Shown: one piece after another, positions 26,314-34,876 of the stretch | Layout: each line of letters begins with the position of its first letter | Position numbering within the stretch: the stretch's first letter is position 1 | Origin: Spirochaetota bacterium | GTDB taxonomy: Bacteria; Spirochaetota; UBA4802; JAKQUI01 | Length of the DNA: 37,183 nucleotides | Assembly (NCBI GenBank): GCA_029562645.1 | Contig: JAKQUI010000067.1 | Location: 1-37,183, forward strand | Direction of reading: 5' to 3' | Position numbers and translations under genes: made by a program | Notes under the pieces: generated by a model | What the model saw: only the letters and a program-made list of their open reading frames with translations | What the model was told of the DNA's origin: nothing | Databases searched by the model: none

Positions 26314-28131
26314 ATGACAATTCTGAGATCACATCAATGCTTGGTGCCATGTCTCCTGATCATGATTTCCGCCACTAGCTGCCCGCCGTCATTGATCAAT
26401 GCACAGGACAAACGGGGTGGCAAAGACGAAACACCGGTGATAATAATTGAAAAAAGTGAATCTGATCGGACCCGCGGCATTGATAAAAAGAATGAATCTG
26501 CCGGAGAACGGGACAATACTACTATTTTAGATCAAAAACCTGATAAAACCACGGAAAAGCCAGACCGCACAGACTCGCCGGACAACGAATCGGACATCAC
26601 TCCGCCAAATGACGATCTGGTGCTGCCTCCTCGCGAAACCACCGATCTAAAGCCCCCGCTCACCACACAGAATCAATCAGATGAGGCATATCTCAACAAG
26701 AACCGCCTGAAGGCAAAGATAGCGATCACCACGGATCCCTCCTTGAAACCGATATTCATCAACCTCGAATATGCGCTCGCGGTGGGCATCAATAATAATT
26801 TCGAACTCAAGGCTATCAATTCGCAAAGCATGGTCTATGATCTCGCCATCAAGGAACGATTCCGAGACTACTTCCCCTCGCTGCAGCTATCATACACCCA
26901 GAGCGAGGAGGTGCGTGTTCGGGAACCGGACAGCCGACAACACCGCCTGAGCTTTGACTCGAGAATCGTCATCTTTGACGGTGGGCGACGGAGTCTTAAT
27001 TATGACGTTGCCAAGCTCCGCGCAGTCCTATCAAGAAACGATTATCGCATCGCACTCAACCTCCTCATAATGGAGATCAGGAACAGTTATTTCCAGGTGC
27101 TACAGCTTCGGGACTCGATTGAGATCCACAAGAAGACCCTGGAACACGGCCTGATGCAGCTCAAGTTCATAACCAAGGAATACGAATTGGGCGATGCCAC
27201 AAAGTTCGACAAGCTCGAGATCGAAACGAAGGTGAAGGAAATTGAGTATAATCTCGAGAAGGCATGCGATGAGTATATCGCGGCCCTGAACCAATTTAAA
27301 TTCCTACTCAAGATAGACTGGCGTCATCCCATCGAGGTGGCCGGCAGCATCCAGGATGATTTTTCAATCCGACCGGTGAGCAGGAAGTACGATCTCGACT
27401 ACATGGCCTCACTCGCGATGAAGAATCGCAAGGAAGTCGAAAGCGCCGACGTAGACCTTTTAGTGAAGAAAAAGTCTTATCTCATGAACGAGCTCTATTA
27501 CTTCCCCACCTTCGCCATCAATCTAAACTATTCCCTCACCGACGACAAGTTCATGCCGAGGAAAAAAGGATGGGGCATCGGCTTCGAGGTGTCAGCGGCT
27601 CTGTTTGGAAGCTCTGGCAATGTGAACTCCACCTATCGAAAAGACGACAACAACAACAGCCGAAGCGTCACCAACAGCGGATCCGCGAACATCCTGGACA
27701 ACATGGCCTACAAGCGTAATATTGTGGAGAGCAAGATCGAACTCAACCGTGCCAACGACTCCGCGCAGCAGATCCGCCAACAGGTTGCCCTCGAGATCTC
27801 GACCGCCTTTTCCGCCCTTAACAACTCGTGGGAGATGATTGGCATATCCAGAAAACGGCTGGAGCTGTATGACACCCAACTGGTAATCGAGCGCCTCAAG
27901 GCAAATATGGGGGAATCCCGTCGTTACGACCTTATGAAAAAGGAGATCGAGCGGGGTGAAGCAGCAATAGCGCATCTCGCCTCCCTCGTGCGCTATCTCG
28001 TTTCGGCATCAACGCTTGAAACGTCGATGGGAGCCGATATCGGCTTTCTCCAGGTTTCAAAATACAGCAAAAAATACACAGGCAAGATCAAGAACGGTGG
28101 AAACGGACATGAAGCTATTCAAAAAAAGTAA
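26314..28131 (+). CDS. TolC-family outer-membrane channel with long N-terminal linker
   Basis: A 605-residue outer-membrane efflux protein (OEP/TolC). The core starts near residue 148 (FINLEYALAVGINNNFELKAIN) and shows two TolC repeats, including YFPSLQLSYTQSEE, DGGRRSLNYDVAKLRAVLS, EIRNSYFQVLQLRDSIEIHK and DKLEIETKVKEIEYNLEKA. Before it are about 115 residues of low complexity rich in Asp, Glu, Lys, Pro and Thr, unusual for TolC (typically 420-490 residues). The signal peptide ends SATSC, so it may be lipidated at Cys23 like OprM. No ribosome site stands out at 26314. The adaptor gene starts inside its 3' end. Confidence 0.88.
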   Translation: MTILRSHQCLVPCLLIMISATSCPPSLINAQDKRGGKDETPVIIIEKSESDRTRGIDKKNESAGERDNTTILDQKPDKTTEKPDRTDSPDNESDITPPNDDLVLPPRETTDLKPPLTTQNQSDEAYLNKNRLKAKIAITTDPSLKPIFINLEYALAVGINNNFELKAINSQSMVYDLAIKERFRDYFPSLQLSYTQSEEVRVREPDSRQHRLSFDSRIVIFDGGRRSLNYDVAKLRAVLSRNDYRIALNLLIMEIRNSYFQVLQLRDSIEIHKKTLEHGLMQLKFITKEYELGDATKFDKLEIETKVKEIEYNLEKACDEYIAALNQFKFLLKIDWRHPIEVAGSIQDDFSIRPVSRKYDLDYMASLAMKNRKEVESADVDLLVKKKSYLMNELYYFPTFAINLNYSLTDDKFMPRKKGWGIGFEVSAALFGSSGNVNSTYRKDDNNNSRSVTNSGSANILDNMAYKRNIVESKIELNRANDSAQQIRQQVALEISTAFSALNNSWEMIGISRKRLELYDTQLVIERLKANMGESRRYDLMKKEIERGEAAIAHLASLVRYLVSASTLETSMGADIGFLQVSKYSKKYTGKIKNGGNGHEAIQKK

Positions 28132-29608
28132 AGACACCATACGATCCGTATCGGGCATGCTCAACGACAGGGTGCCGAAACCAGCGATTCTGGCAGGAAA
28201 ACGGAGGTATGTCGTTGCCGGCGTGCTTGCGCTCCTGGTGATCATCGCCGTCTCTTCGATATTCCAGTATTACCGCTGGCGCACCCTGCGAAAAACAGAC
28301 GACACCGGCGAAATCCAGACCGAAAATGTTGGCATCCAGATGTTCACCGTTGAACGCAAGGACATGATCGACGAGCTGACCATCCTCGGCCAGATCGTTT
28401 TCTTGGAAAAGATCAATATCTCCTCGAAGGTAACCGGCCGCCTGGAACGGATCACCGTAGCCGAAGGGACAAGAGTATCAAAGGGACAGTTCCTTGCCGG
28501 CATCGAAAAACTCCCTCTGCAACTCACCCTAACCCAGCAGCAAGCGGAGCTTGAGATTGCGAAAAGGTCATACGATTTGTCCAAGGCGAAATACGAAAAC
28601 GCCATCAAGGCAATCGAGATCAAGCTCAAGACGATTGAGAAAGCCGAAGCCGATCTTGAGGATAAGAAGGTCTCCTACAAGAACACGGACCGAATGCTTA
28701 AAAACAAAATCGAGCTTTTCAAGGCGGGCGGCGTCAGTGAAAGCGATCTCGCATCGCTGAAGGCAAACCACAAGACCATGTACACCAAGTACCTTCTCGC
28801 GAAATCGGACCTCGACATCCAGAAGGTGGGTTTCCGCGACCAGGACCTCATCAGCGAGGGATTGCCGGTTCCAAAAAACGCGAAGGAGAAGTACGAACTC
28901 TTTCAGAGAATCAACACAAAAATCGAGCGAGCTGAACTTGAAGCGGCGAAATCCAAGATCACTCAGGTCGAAAAGAGCATCGAATCGACCAGGATCCTTT
29001 TAAGCGAGACGGATATCCGTTCTCCAATAACCGGAATCGTTGCCGCGAAAAGCATGGAAGCCGGCGAGATGGTGAAACAGGAATCCGTGCTATTGACTCT
29101 GGTAAACATCTCGAGAGTATTCGTCGCAATGAATATCAACGAGAAGGACATCAGGCGGATCAAATCCGACCAGGAGGTTCATTTCACCGTTGACGCCTTG
29201 GGCGATGAAAAATTCAAGGGACGGATATCTCGCATTAACCCTGTGCTCGACGTGAAGACCCGGACCGTAGAGGTGAAGGCCGCGCTCGAGAATCCCGGCA
29301 TGCGCCTTTTGCCCGGCATGTTCGCCCGCGCTAACATCAATTGTGGTAATCTAAAAGACATCATCGCCATCCCGGTATCGGCCCTACTGAGAAAAGATAC
29401 CACAACCGGCGAACTGTATGTCGTCAAGCAGGGGATCGTCTTCAAGCAGGCGGTCGAACTGGGACGCGAATTGAAATCCGACATCGAAATCACCAAGGGT
29501 CTGTCAGACGGCGACGTGATCGTAATCAAAGGCCTCAATCTCCTCTATCCGGGTGCAAAGATCAGAACGGACGAAAAGAAAACAGCATCGCCCGCGGAGG
29601 TGCGTTAA
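28109..29608 (+). CDS. HlyD/RND-type periplasmic adaptor
   Basis: A 499-residue membrane fusion protein. Layout: about 35 cytoplasmic residues, one membrane helix (RRYVVAGVLALLVIIAVSSI), a split lipoyl domain (INISSKVTGRLERITVAEGT, then TDIRSPITGIVAAKSMEAGE), a long coiled-coil hairpin of about 170 residues between the halves, a beta-barrel domain and a membrane-proximal domain (IAIPVSALLRKDTT, DGDVIVIKGLNLLYPGAKI). The coiled coil is longer than in most RND adaptors (total about 380). GGTGGA precedes ATG 28109, inside the tolC 3' end (23-bp overlap). Adaptors need an inner-membrane transporter, but none is encoded in this cluster. Confidence 0.9.
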   Translation: MKLFKKSKDTIRSVSGMLNDRVPKPAILAGKRRYVVAGVLALLVIIAVSSIFQYYRWRTLRKTDDTGEIQTENVGIQMFTVERKDMIDELTILGQIVFLEKINISSKVTGRLERITVAEGTRVSKGQFLAGIEKLPLQLTLTQQQAELEIAKRSYDLSKAKYENAIKAIEIKLKTIEKAEADLEDKKVSYKNTDRMLKNKIELFKAGGVSESDLASLKANHKTMYTKYLLAKSDLDIQKVGFRDQDLISEGLPVPKNAKEKYELFQRINTKIERAELEAAKSKITQVEKSIESTRILLSETDIRSPITGIVAAKSMEAGEMVKQESVLLTLVNISRVFVAMNINEKDIRRIKSDQEVHFTVDALGDEKFKGRISRINPVLDVKTRTVEVKAALENPGMRLLPGMFARANINCGNLKDIIAIPVSALLRKDTTTGELYVVKQGIVFKQAVELGRELKSDIEITKGLSDGDVIVIKGLNLLYPGAKIRTDEKKTASPAEVR

Positions 29609-29609
29609 G

Positions 29610-31199
29610 ATGAAGCACACAAGAAATCTGATTGTCACGGCACTCCTGACGATCGCACTTTTCGGCTGCAACAATACAAAAATGATCGAGGACGCAGTGG
29701 GCGCCCTCGGAGACTCATTCGACATGCAGACGCTCGCGGTTATTTCTTGCAGTCCATCGAACCACGAATACGGGCTTCCCGTAGATACGGTGGTCACAGT
29801 CGAATTTAGCAGCGATGTGGACCGGGCGAGCGTTGAACAAAATTTCGTGCTCACAACCGGATCGACCCCCGTCCCGGGTAGTTTTGACTGGAAGTCCGGC
29901 AACTCCTTCCAGTACACCCCGATTGATGATCTTATTGTGGGTTCCCGGTATCTTATTGAAATCGCACGCGAGACCGAAGACTCGCGCGGCAACAAGATGG
30001 GGGCGGAGTTTCTTTCCGATTTCTACGTCGGCGGCGAACTTGAAAAGCCGCGCGTGCTATCATCGACCCCCGCCTACACGGCGGGCGGCACAACAATCGA
30101 CCCGGCCACCTTCACTCCCCGCGAAATCGTTATCAACTTTTCCGAACCGATGAACCGGTCTTCCGTGGAGGCGGCGTTCAGCATCAACCCCCAGCTAACG
30201 GGCTATTTCTCGTGGCCCACTGACAGCCAGATGGTCTATTCGATTACCTCGGACCTTGAATACGGGCGGCAGTACACCGCCCGGGTTACCACGGCGGCAA
30301 CCGATCTCGCGGGCAACACGCTTGCTGGAACCTATACCCTCATCCTGCTCACTGGTAGCGTAGTGACCAATCCCCCTCCCCAAGTCGCGTCAATCACCGT
30401 GGACGGCGTCGCAATGAGCACGAATCCTCCGCCGCCGGGCTACAATACAAACGTCAGCCGAGGAACGCTTTCGCCGCTGAGCCCGCCACAGATCGTTGTA
30501 ACATTCACCACGACGACGGGCATGAACAAGGCGGCGACCGAATCCGCCTTTTCGATCACGCCGAGCGCCAACGGCACATTCACCTGGAACGCCGCGTCTG
30601 ACGTGCTCACCTTCATTCCATCCAAGCAACTCGCCTCGGAAACCATCTACACCGTCCGACTCAACACTGGCGCGGAAGACGTCAATGGCCTCAACATTCC
30701 CTCTGACTTCCAGGTTCGGTTCATGACCAACGCCGCAGACTCTCTATATGTCCGTGTGGGCGACGTCCTGGGCACAAATGACTGGCTGGCAATACCGGGA
30801 TTCCTGTTTTCGGAAACACCCGCTGGTTGGCCGACAACCATTGTCATGGGACCGGCCAACCCTGACTCTCGTGATTACTTTTTCACCATGCGATTCGTAC
30901 ATGGCACGCCCGCCGTTGGACCGGTGGTGATGGACCCGACGAGCGTCTTCACCAATGTGAGCGTGATTGGATTCCATCCGTCGGGCGCCTTCGAACCGCG
31001 CATCCAGGACATCCGATGGAATCCCGCGCAAACCGAGGTAACCATCGAGGTGGAAAACCTCTCGAACATTCTGCTCGATGCTGCCGTCACTGGTGTGCCG
31101 GTGCTGTACCGCCTGACCTTCACCGGCGGGGCCAGCGGCATCAAGGACGCCAACGGGAACACTATGCTCGAAAACTTCAGCTTCGACTTCAGGGAGTAG
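29610..31199 (+). CDS. Lipoprotein with three Big_5 Ig-like domains (paralogue 1)
   Basis: A 529-residue lipoprotein (lipobox ALFGC). Three bacterial Ig-like (Big_5/SbsA type) domains follow one another: VISCSPSNHEYGLPVDTVVT, PRVLSSTPAYTAGGTT and QVASITVDGVAMS starts, each with 'ItFSepMn..S....F...p' and 'Y.v.i...a.D..Gn.l' strands. After them comes a C-terminal domain of about 150 residues ending IKDANGNTMLENFSFDF. GGAGG at 29596-29600 gives the start, directly after the adaptor stop. It is probably displayed on the outer membrane. It is a paralogue of the next gene. Confidence 0.88.
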   Translation: MKHTRNLIVTALLTIALFGCNNTKMIEDAVGALGDSFDMQTLAVISCSPSNHEYGLPVDTVVTVEFSSDVDRASVEQNFVLTTGSTPVPGSFDWKSGNSFQYTPIDDLIVGSRYLIEIARETEDSRGNKMGAEFLSDFYVGGELEKPRVLSSTPAYTAGGTTIDPATFTPREIVINFSEPMNRSSVEAAFSINPQLTGYFSWPTDSQMVYSITSDLEYGRQYTARVTTAATDLAGNTLAGTYTLILLTGSVVTNPPPQVASITVDGVAMSTNPPPPGYNTNVSRGTLSPLSPPQIVVTFTTTTGMNKAATESAFSITPSANGTFTWNAASDVLTFIPSKQLASETIYTVRLNTGAEDVNGLNIPSDFQVRFMTNAADSLYVRVGDVLGTNDWLAIPGFLFSETPAGWPTTIVMGPANPDSRDYFFTMRFVHGTPAVGPVVMDPTSVFTNVSVIGFHPSGAFEPRIQDIRWNPAQTEVTIEVENLSNILLDAAVTGVPVLYRLTFTGGASGIKDANGNTMLENFSFDFRE

Positions 31200-31213
31200 G
31201 AGGCATCTCGACT

Positions 31214-32668
31214 ATGAGGAAATCACTCTTTCGCCGCATATGCCTTATACTGCTCACGATCACATCCGCATCATGCCAGAACCTCCAAGAGGAGCTAGAG
31301 AAGCACCTCGAGATGGTCCGCCCGACGATCGTGTCTGTGAGCCCGGAAAACAATGCGCAGAATGTTGGCAGCGACACGACAGTCGTGATCACGTTTTCAA
31401 GCGAGATGGACACTGTTAAGACCAACAACAGTTTCACGCTCAGCTCCTCCGCTGGAGTGGTGAAGGGCTATTTTGCATGGTCGGACGGAAACACCAAGAT
31501 GACCTTCACGCCCCAGAACGCACTCGTCGACAGCGGGCAGTATATGATCAGCCTCACCACGGAGGCCGAGGACACAACGGGGAATGACCTTGCCGGGAGC
31601 CACACGTCGGTTTTTTTCGTGAACTACGATATTAATCCGCCACGTGTGACAGGGCACACGCCACTCAATGGGGCCCTGGGTGTCCCGGCGACGCCTCCCG
31701 GCGCTCCGCTGCCGGCGGGAGCCGCCATACAGATCGATTTCTCCGAACCGATCGACATCGACACCATCTATGATGGAATTAGTATTTCACCATCGGTCGA
31801 CGGGAGCTGGGGGTGGAGCGCAGGACAAACGTCTGTGTACTTCTATCCCATGTACGACCTGAGCTACGGGACCACCTACACGGTATCGATCAACCAGAGC
31901 CTCACTGATGCGGGCGGCACGCCACTGGATACTCCCTACTTTTTTAATTTTACCGTTGGCAACGACTTCGAAGATCCACAGATCGCCTCGGTAACACAGG
32001 GCGCCGTCACCTTCACCGCCGGCGCAGTTACACCGGGCGTCGAGAAGCAGGCCACTATCGTCATCACCTTCAACGAGAACATCAACGAGACAACACTGTA
32101 CGACGCCATTTCCCTTTCGCCGTCGTGTAACCACTATATCACCTATGACCCCGCCGCCTTCCAGGCGACCATCCACTTCGTGGAGGCGATGGAGAGCGAG
32201 ACCAACTACCTCCTTAGCATCGCCGGGACCATCCGCGACCTCCAGGGAAACAGCCTCGGCAGCGCCGCGAACTACTATTTTCTCACCAATGGGCCAAACT
32301 CCATTCGCCCGACGGTTACGGGCATCGCCGATCCAATAGTGGGCGCCTGGAGCGGGGTCCCTGTTGACCTGCTTATGCCTATCGGCACGGTGTATCCCGA
32401 CAACCCCCAGGGCATACGGGTCACCTTCTCAACAAACATGAATCCGGCCACCATAACGACAAAAATCGAAAAAGTGTACGGGACCGGACTTATGGCCTAC
32501 ATCATCAACCCGTCCTGGCCCACGGCATTCTCCGTTTTCGAATTCTACATCGAAAACATCGCGCCCGGCAACACCTACACGGTGACCATCAAGGGCGGAA
32601 GTGTCGGCGCCCGGGACGCGAACGGCAACTATATGCTGAACGACCACGTCACATACATACGGTTCTAG
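31214..32668 (+). CDS. Lipoprotein with three Big_5 Ig-like domains (paralogue 2)
   Basis: A 484-residue lipoprotein (signal ending TSASC) with the same architecture as its upstream neighbour. Three Big_5 domains start at TIVSVSPENNAQNVGSD, RVTGHTPLNGALGVP and QIASVTQGAVTFTAG, and a C-terminal domain ends VGARDANGNYMLNDHVTY. The shared ending (DANGNxML) shows that the two arose by duplication. AGGAGG overlapping the previous gene's stop serves as ribosome site. The Ig-like domains are probably extended surface spacers or adhesin-like modules; the binding partner is unknown. Confidence 0.87.
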   Translation: MRKSLFRRICLILLTITSASCQNLQEELEKHLEMVRPTIVSVSPENNAQNVGSDTTVVITFSSEMDTVKTNNSFTLSSSAGVVKGYFAWSDGNTKMTFTPQNALVDSGQYMISLTTEAEDTTGNDLAGSHTSVFFVNYDINPPRVTGHTPLNGALGVPATPPGAPLPAGAAIQIDFSEPIDIDTIYDGISISPSVDGSWGWSAGQTSVYFYPMYDLSYGTTYTVSINQSLTDAGGTPLDTPYFFNFTVGNDFEDPQIASVTQGAVTFTAGAVTPGVEKQATIVITFNENINETTLYDAISLSPSCNHYITYDPAAFQATIHFVEAMESETNYLLSIAGTIRDLQGNSLGSAANYYFLTNGPNSIRPTVTGIADPIVGAWSGVPVDLLMPIGTVYPDNPQGIRVTFSTNMNPATITTKIEKVYGTGLMAYIINPSWPTAFSVFEFYIENIAPGNTYTVTIKGGSVGARDANGNYMLNDHVTYIRF

Positions 32669-32670
32669 TG

Positions 32671-33378
32671 ATGAGGCGACTGCTGCCGTCACTCTTCCTT
32701 GCCGTTCTCATTCTGGGAGGTTCGCACATGCGATCGAGCGGAAAGCCGGAACAGCCCTCCCCGGTCTGCATCCGCGAGGATGTGGCCGGCAGCATCGGTG
32801 GCAGGAGCTTAACCGCCATACGACGATCCTGCTATGCGCCATCGCGCGCCTCGCTGTACGACTCCTCGATGCAATACCGCGCGCTTATTGACCTCAAAGA
32901 TAAAAGCGTGCTCCTGATTGACGATCGCAACCGGTCATACGTGCAGATAACAGTGGACGCATTCCGCTCGCAGGCCGCGGAGGGGATGCGCCTTCTCGCC
33001 GGGCCGGGCGGCAAACGATTGCCGGTGCGCGAAACCGGCAGAACCGAAAAAGTCCAGGGCCGCTCGTGCTTCGAGGTGTCGCTTTTTTTTGAACCGCAAT
33101 CGTTGAAAATGGACCTATGGCTTTCAAAGGAAATTCCGGCGCCTCTGGACGCGTACTTCATTTTTACCGCGAACAGCGGGATTGGAGAGACTTTCCCGGG
33201 AATGCTTACGCTCCTGAGAAAGCACAACGCGTACATCGTGGAAAGCACGATGACCATGCTGCGCCCCGGCGGGCTGGAGGTGCGCCTGTACAGCCGGCTG
33301 TCCGGGATCGAGGAGATCGACCAGTCCGACGGGGCTTTTGCACCCCCGAAGGGATATGAGAAACTGAGTGTGAAATAG
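32671..33378 (+). CDS. DUF4412-like exported protein
   Basis: A 235-residue protein with an N-terminal signal sequence (MRRLLPSLFLAVLILGG). The mature part follows the DUF4412 / LolA-like pattern: YRALIDLKDKSVLLIDDRNR with RSYVQITVDAF, then GRTEKVQGRSCFEVSLFFEP and DLWLSKEIPAPLDAYF. Proteins of this type have a half-barrel fold that can bind lipid or lipoprotein, but their function is not established. The start overlaps the stop of the preceding gene (TAGTGATG; GTG 32668 or ATG 32671), so it is translationally coupled and belongs to the cluster as its last gene. Confidence 0.7.
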   Translation: MRRLLPSLFLAVLILGGSHMRSSGKPEQPSPVCIREDVAGSIGGRSLTAIRRSCYAPSRASLYDSSMQYRALIDLKDKSVLLIDDRNRSYVQITVDAFRSQAAEGMRLLAGPGGKRLPVRETGRTEKVQGRSCFEVSLFFEPQSLKMDLWLSKEIPAPLDAYFIFTANSGIGETFPGMLTLLRKHNAYIVESTMTMLRPGGLEVRLYSRLSGIEEIDQSDGAFAPPKGYEKLSVK

Positions 33379-33449
33379 GGATTTTTGTCCTACGCGGAGA
33401 GCTTAGCAATTCCGTTCGCCCTTATAAAAGACAATAGGGGGATGAAGCA

Positions 33450-34307
33450 TCACCGAATGCTATCCAACGCTCGTTTCTCGATGAAATACGCATCTCCGCG
33501 TTCCGTCTTTCGCCTGCACAGCCACAGGTAGTGCTTTCTCTCCCGGTCCACCGCAATGTCTATATACGGATATCCCGCATCACCCTTCACCAGTATCCGC
33601 TGCTTCAGCGACAGCATGTCGTAGTTGCCCAGCAGTATGTTTTTATCCGGGAATGATAGCATGAAATACTTGTTCTTATCGTCCAGATAGTAGAACTTGC
33701 TTAGGAACGGATAGTCCGCTTCATCGGCGAGCGGATATTTCCACGTTTCAACGTTCAGCGGATCATTTGGCGTCATTGCCTGTATATTGTCCGCACGCCT
33801 GAATATCACCCCAACCGTCTTCGAAGTTTCCGTTAACCATACATTTCCCGCCAACGACGCCGACGACGTCCTCCCGTAAAACCGGTACTGCACAGTGTTT
33901 TCGGCATCCAGTTTCCTGGTAAGCTCTATCCCGTATTCCCGCTTGTACACCCCCCATAGCAAGCCCCAGCAGAACATCCCGGTTTTCTTTAATCTGCCGT
34001 GTCGAAGCTCCGAGACATTGTCCCAGAAGTAATTCTTGTATTTATGTTCCCCCTGCTCACGGGAAAGCTCAGTGCATGCGCCGCTTGCGATATCAACGGA
34101 ATATTTCACATAGCTGTATTTATCGCCCTGCTGTACCGACGCATACAGCACCACGCCCATATCGGTTGCGTCGACAAGGTAGGGCTCGCCGGCATAGTTT
34201 TTCAGCTGAACCGTGGAAACGGCCGTACCCCCGATTGTGGCCGGGGGTAGGGTTTTACAGGCGGTGACTAATGCGAATAATGCAAAAAACAATGTAATTG
34301 ATTTCAT
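33450..34307 (-). CDS. Hypothetical lipoprotein
   Basis: A 285-residue lipoprotein (MKSITLFFALFALVTAC, lipobox at Cys17) of unknown function. The mature protein is beta-rich, with alternating Tyr/Lys strands (YLVDATDMGVVLYASVQQGD, KYFMLSFPDKNILLGNYDML) and no recognised domain. TAAGGTG precedes the ATG at 34307. The frame continues upstream for 11 codons that encode the end of a decayed DUF3467 protein (see separate entry); I consider this relict, not part of the lipoprotein. It is convergent with the envelope cluster, and the 71-bp gap between them shows no terminator. Confidence 0.7.
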   Translation of the reverse strand: MKSITLFFALFALVTACKTLPPATIGGTAVSTVQLKNYAGEPYLVDATDMGVVLYASVQQGDKYSYVKYSVDIASGACTELSREQGEHKYKNYFWDNVSELRHGRLKKTGMFCWGLLWGVYKREYGIELTRKLDAENTVQYRFYGRTSSASLAGNVWLTETSKTVGVIFRRADNIQAMTPNDPLNVETWKYPLADEADYPFLSKFYYLDDKNKYFMLSFPDKNILLGNYDMLSLKQRILVKGDAGYPYIDIAVDRERKHYLWLCRRKTERGDAYFIEKRALDSIR

Positions 34308-34312
34308 GCACC

Positions 34313-34375
34313 TTACCATACCCTGCGCGTACTGTCGCACGTTCTCCGTGATTCACGCGGGTGAGTTTTACCGAA
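34313..34375 (-). pseudogene. Remnant of a DUF3467 gene (3' end)
   Basis: On the minus strand, 34356-34318 encodes ITENVRQYAQ, nearly the ITENVRLYEQ of the intact DUF3467 gene 300 bp away. Over 29 nt, 24 bases match and half of the differences are silent. Just upstream the frame is broken (TGA before ITENV, with VKLTRV resembling the preceding family helix in another frame). So a second DUF3467 copy once stood here and has decayed. Confidence 0.6.
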
Positions 34376-34461
34376 TCATTTGTGAACGAGAACAGTCCTA
34401 CTTCGCGCTCACACTCCCGCCCGAGGGCCTTTTTCACAACAGCCGTGAGATTGCCAATACC

Positions 34462-34584
34462 CCGCGCGTCTTCGCCCAACGCTGCACGGACGCCATTGCA
34501 CCCCAACCCCCGAAAACATGACACCCCTGATAAGTGGGGGTGCAACAGCGTCCGTGCGTCGGAGCGTTGTGCAAAAACGCGCGG
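34462..34584 (-). repeat. Long palindromic element, copy B
   Basis: Nested inverted repeats are nearly perfect: CCGCGCGT with ACGCGCGG; CAACGC with GCGTTG; GCACGGACGC with GCGTCCGTGC; TTGCACCCC with GGGGTGCAA, around a loop of about 30 nt. The inner stem pairs 19 of 21 positions. Read on the minus strand it begins 7 nt after the DUF3467 stop and ends with GTTGGGC. Copy A is at 8166-8265. Confidence 0.85.
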
Positions 34585-34590
34585 AGGAAA

Positions 34591-34872
34591 CTATTGCTTC
34601 TTCTTCCCCACCTCATCTTCCGGCAGTTTCCCCACGTTTTGCTCGTACAGTCTCACATTCTCCGTGATAATGCGCGCAAATTCCTTCGCGAACTGCGGGG
34701 ACATGCGCACGTTCACAACGGGCTTGACGCCTTCGTAGTTGCTGCTGCCAAGGCCAAATGTTACTTCAAATTCGTAATGATTGTAATGAATCAGCGAAGC
34801 ATTGGTGTAAATTTCCGCGAGCTGTGAGGGTTCGCTTGCCATGAACTCATTTTCAATTTTTTTCTTTGTCAT
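34591..34872 (-). CDS. DUF3467 family protein
   Basis: A 93-residue DUF3467 protein. The family pattern is clear: an N-terminal strand pair (IYTNASLIHYNHYEFEVTFG), the central VNVRMSPQFAKEFARII ('aRi.mSP..aK.l...L') and the helix TENVRLYEQNVGKLPE. Function is unknown; members are small cytoplasmic proteins. The start is either ATG 34872 or ATG 34887, the latter overlapping the MORN gene's stop; I prefer 34872 because the family begins near there. It follows the MORN gene on the same strand and is itself followed by the palindromic element. Confidence 0.83.
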   Translation of the reverse strand: MTKKKIENEFMASEPSQLAEIYTNASLIHYNHYEFEVTFGLGSSNYEGVKPVVNVRMSPQFAKEFARIITENVRLYEQNVGKLPEDEVGKKKQ

Positions 34873-34876
34873 TTGT

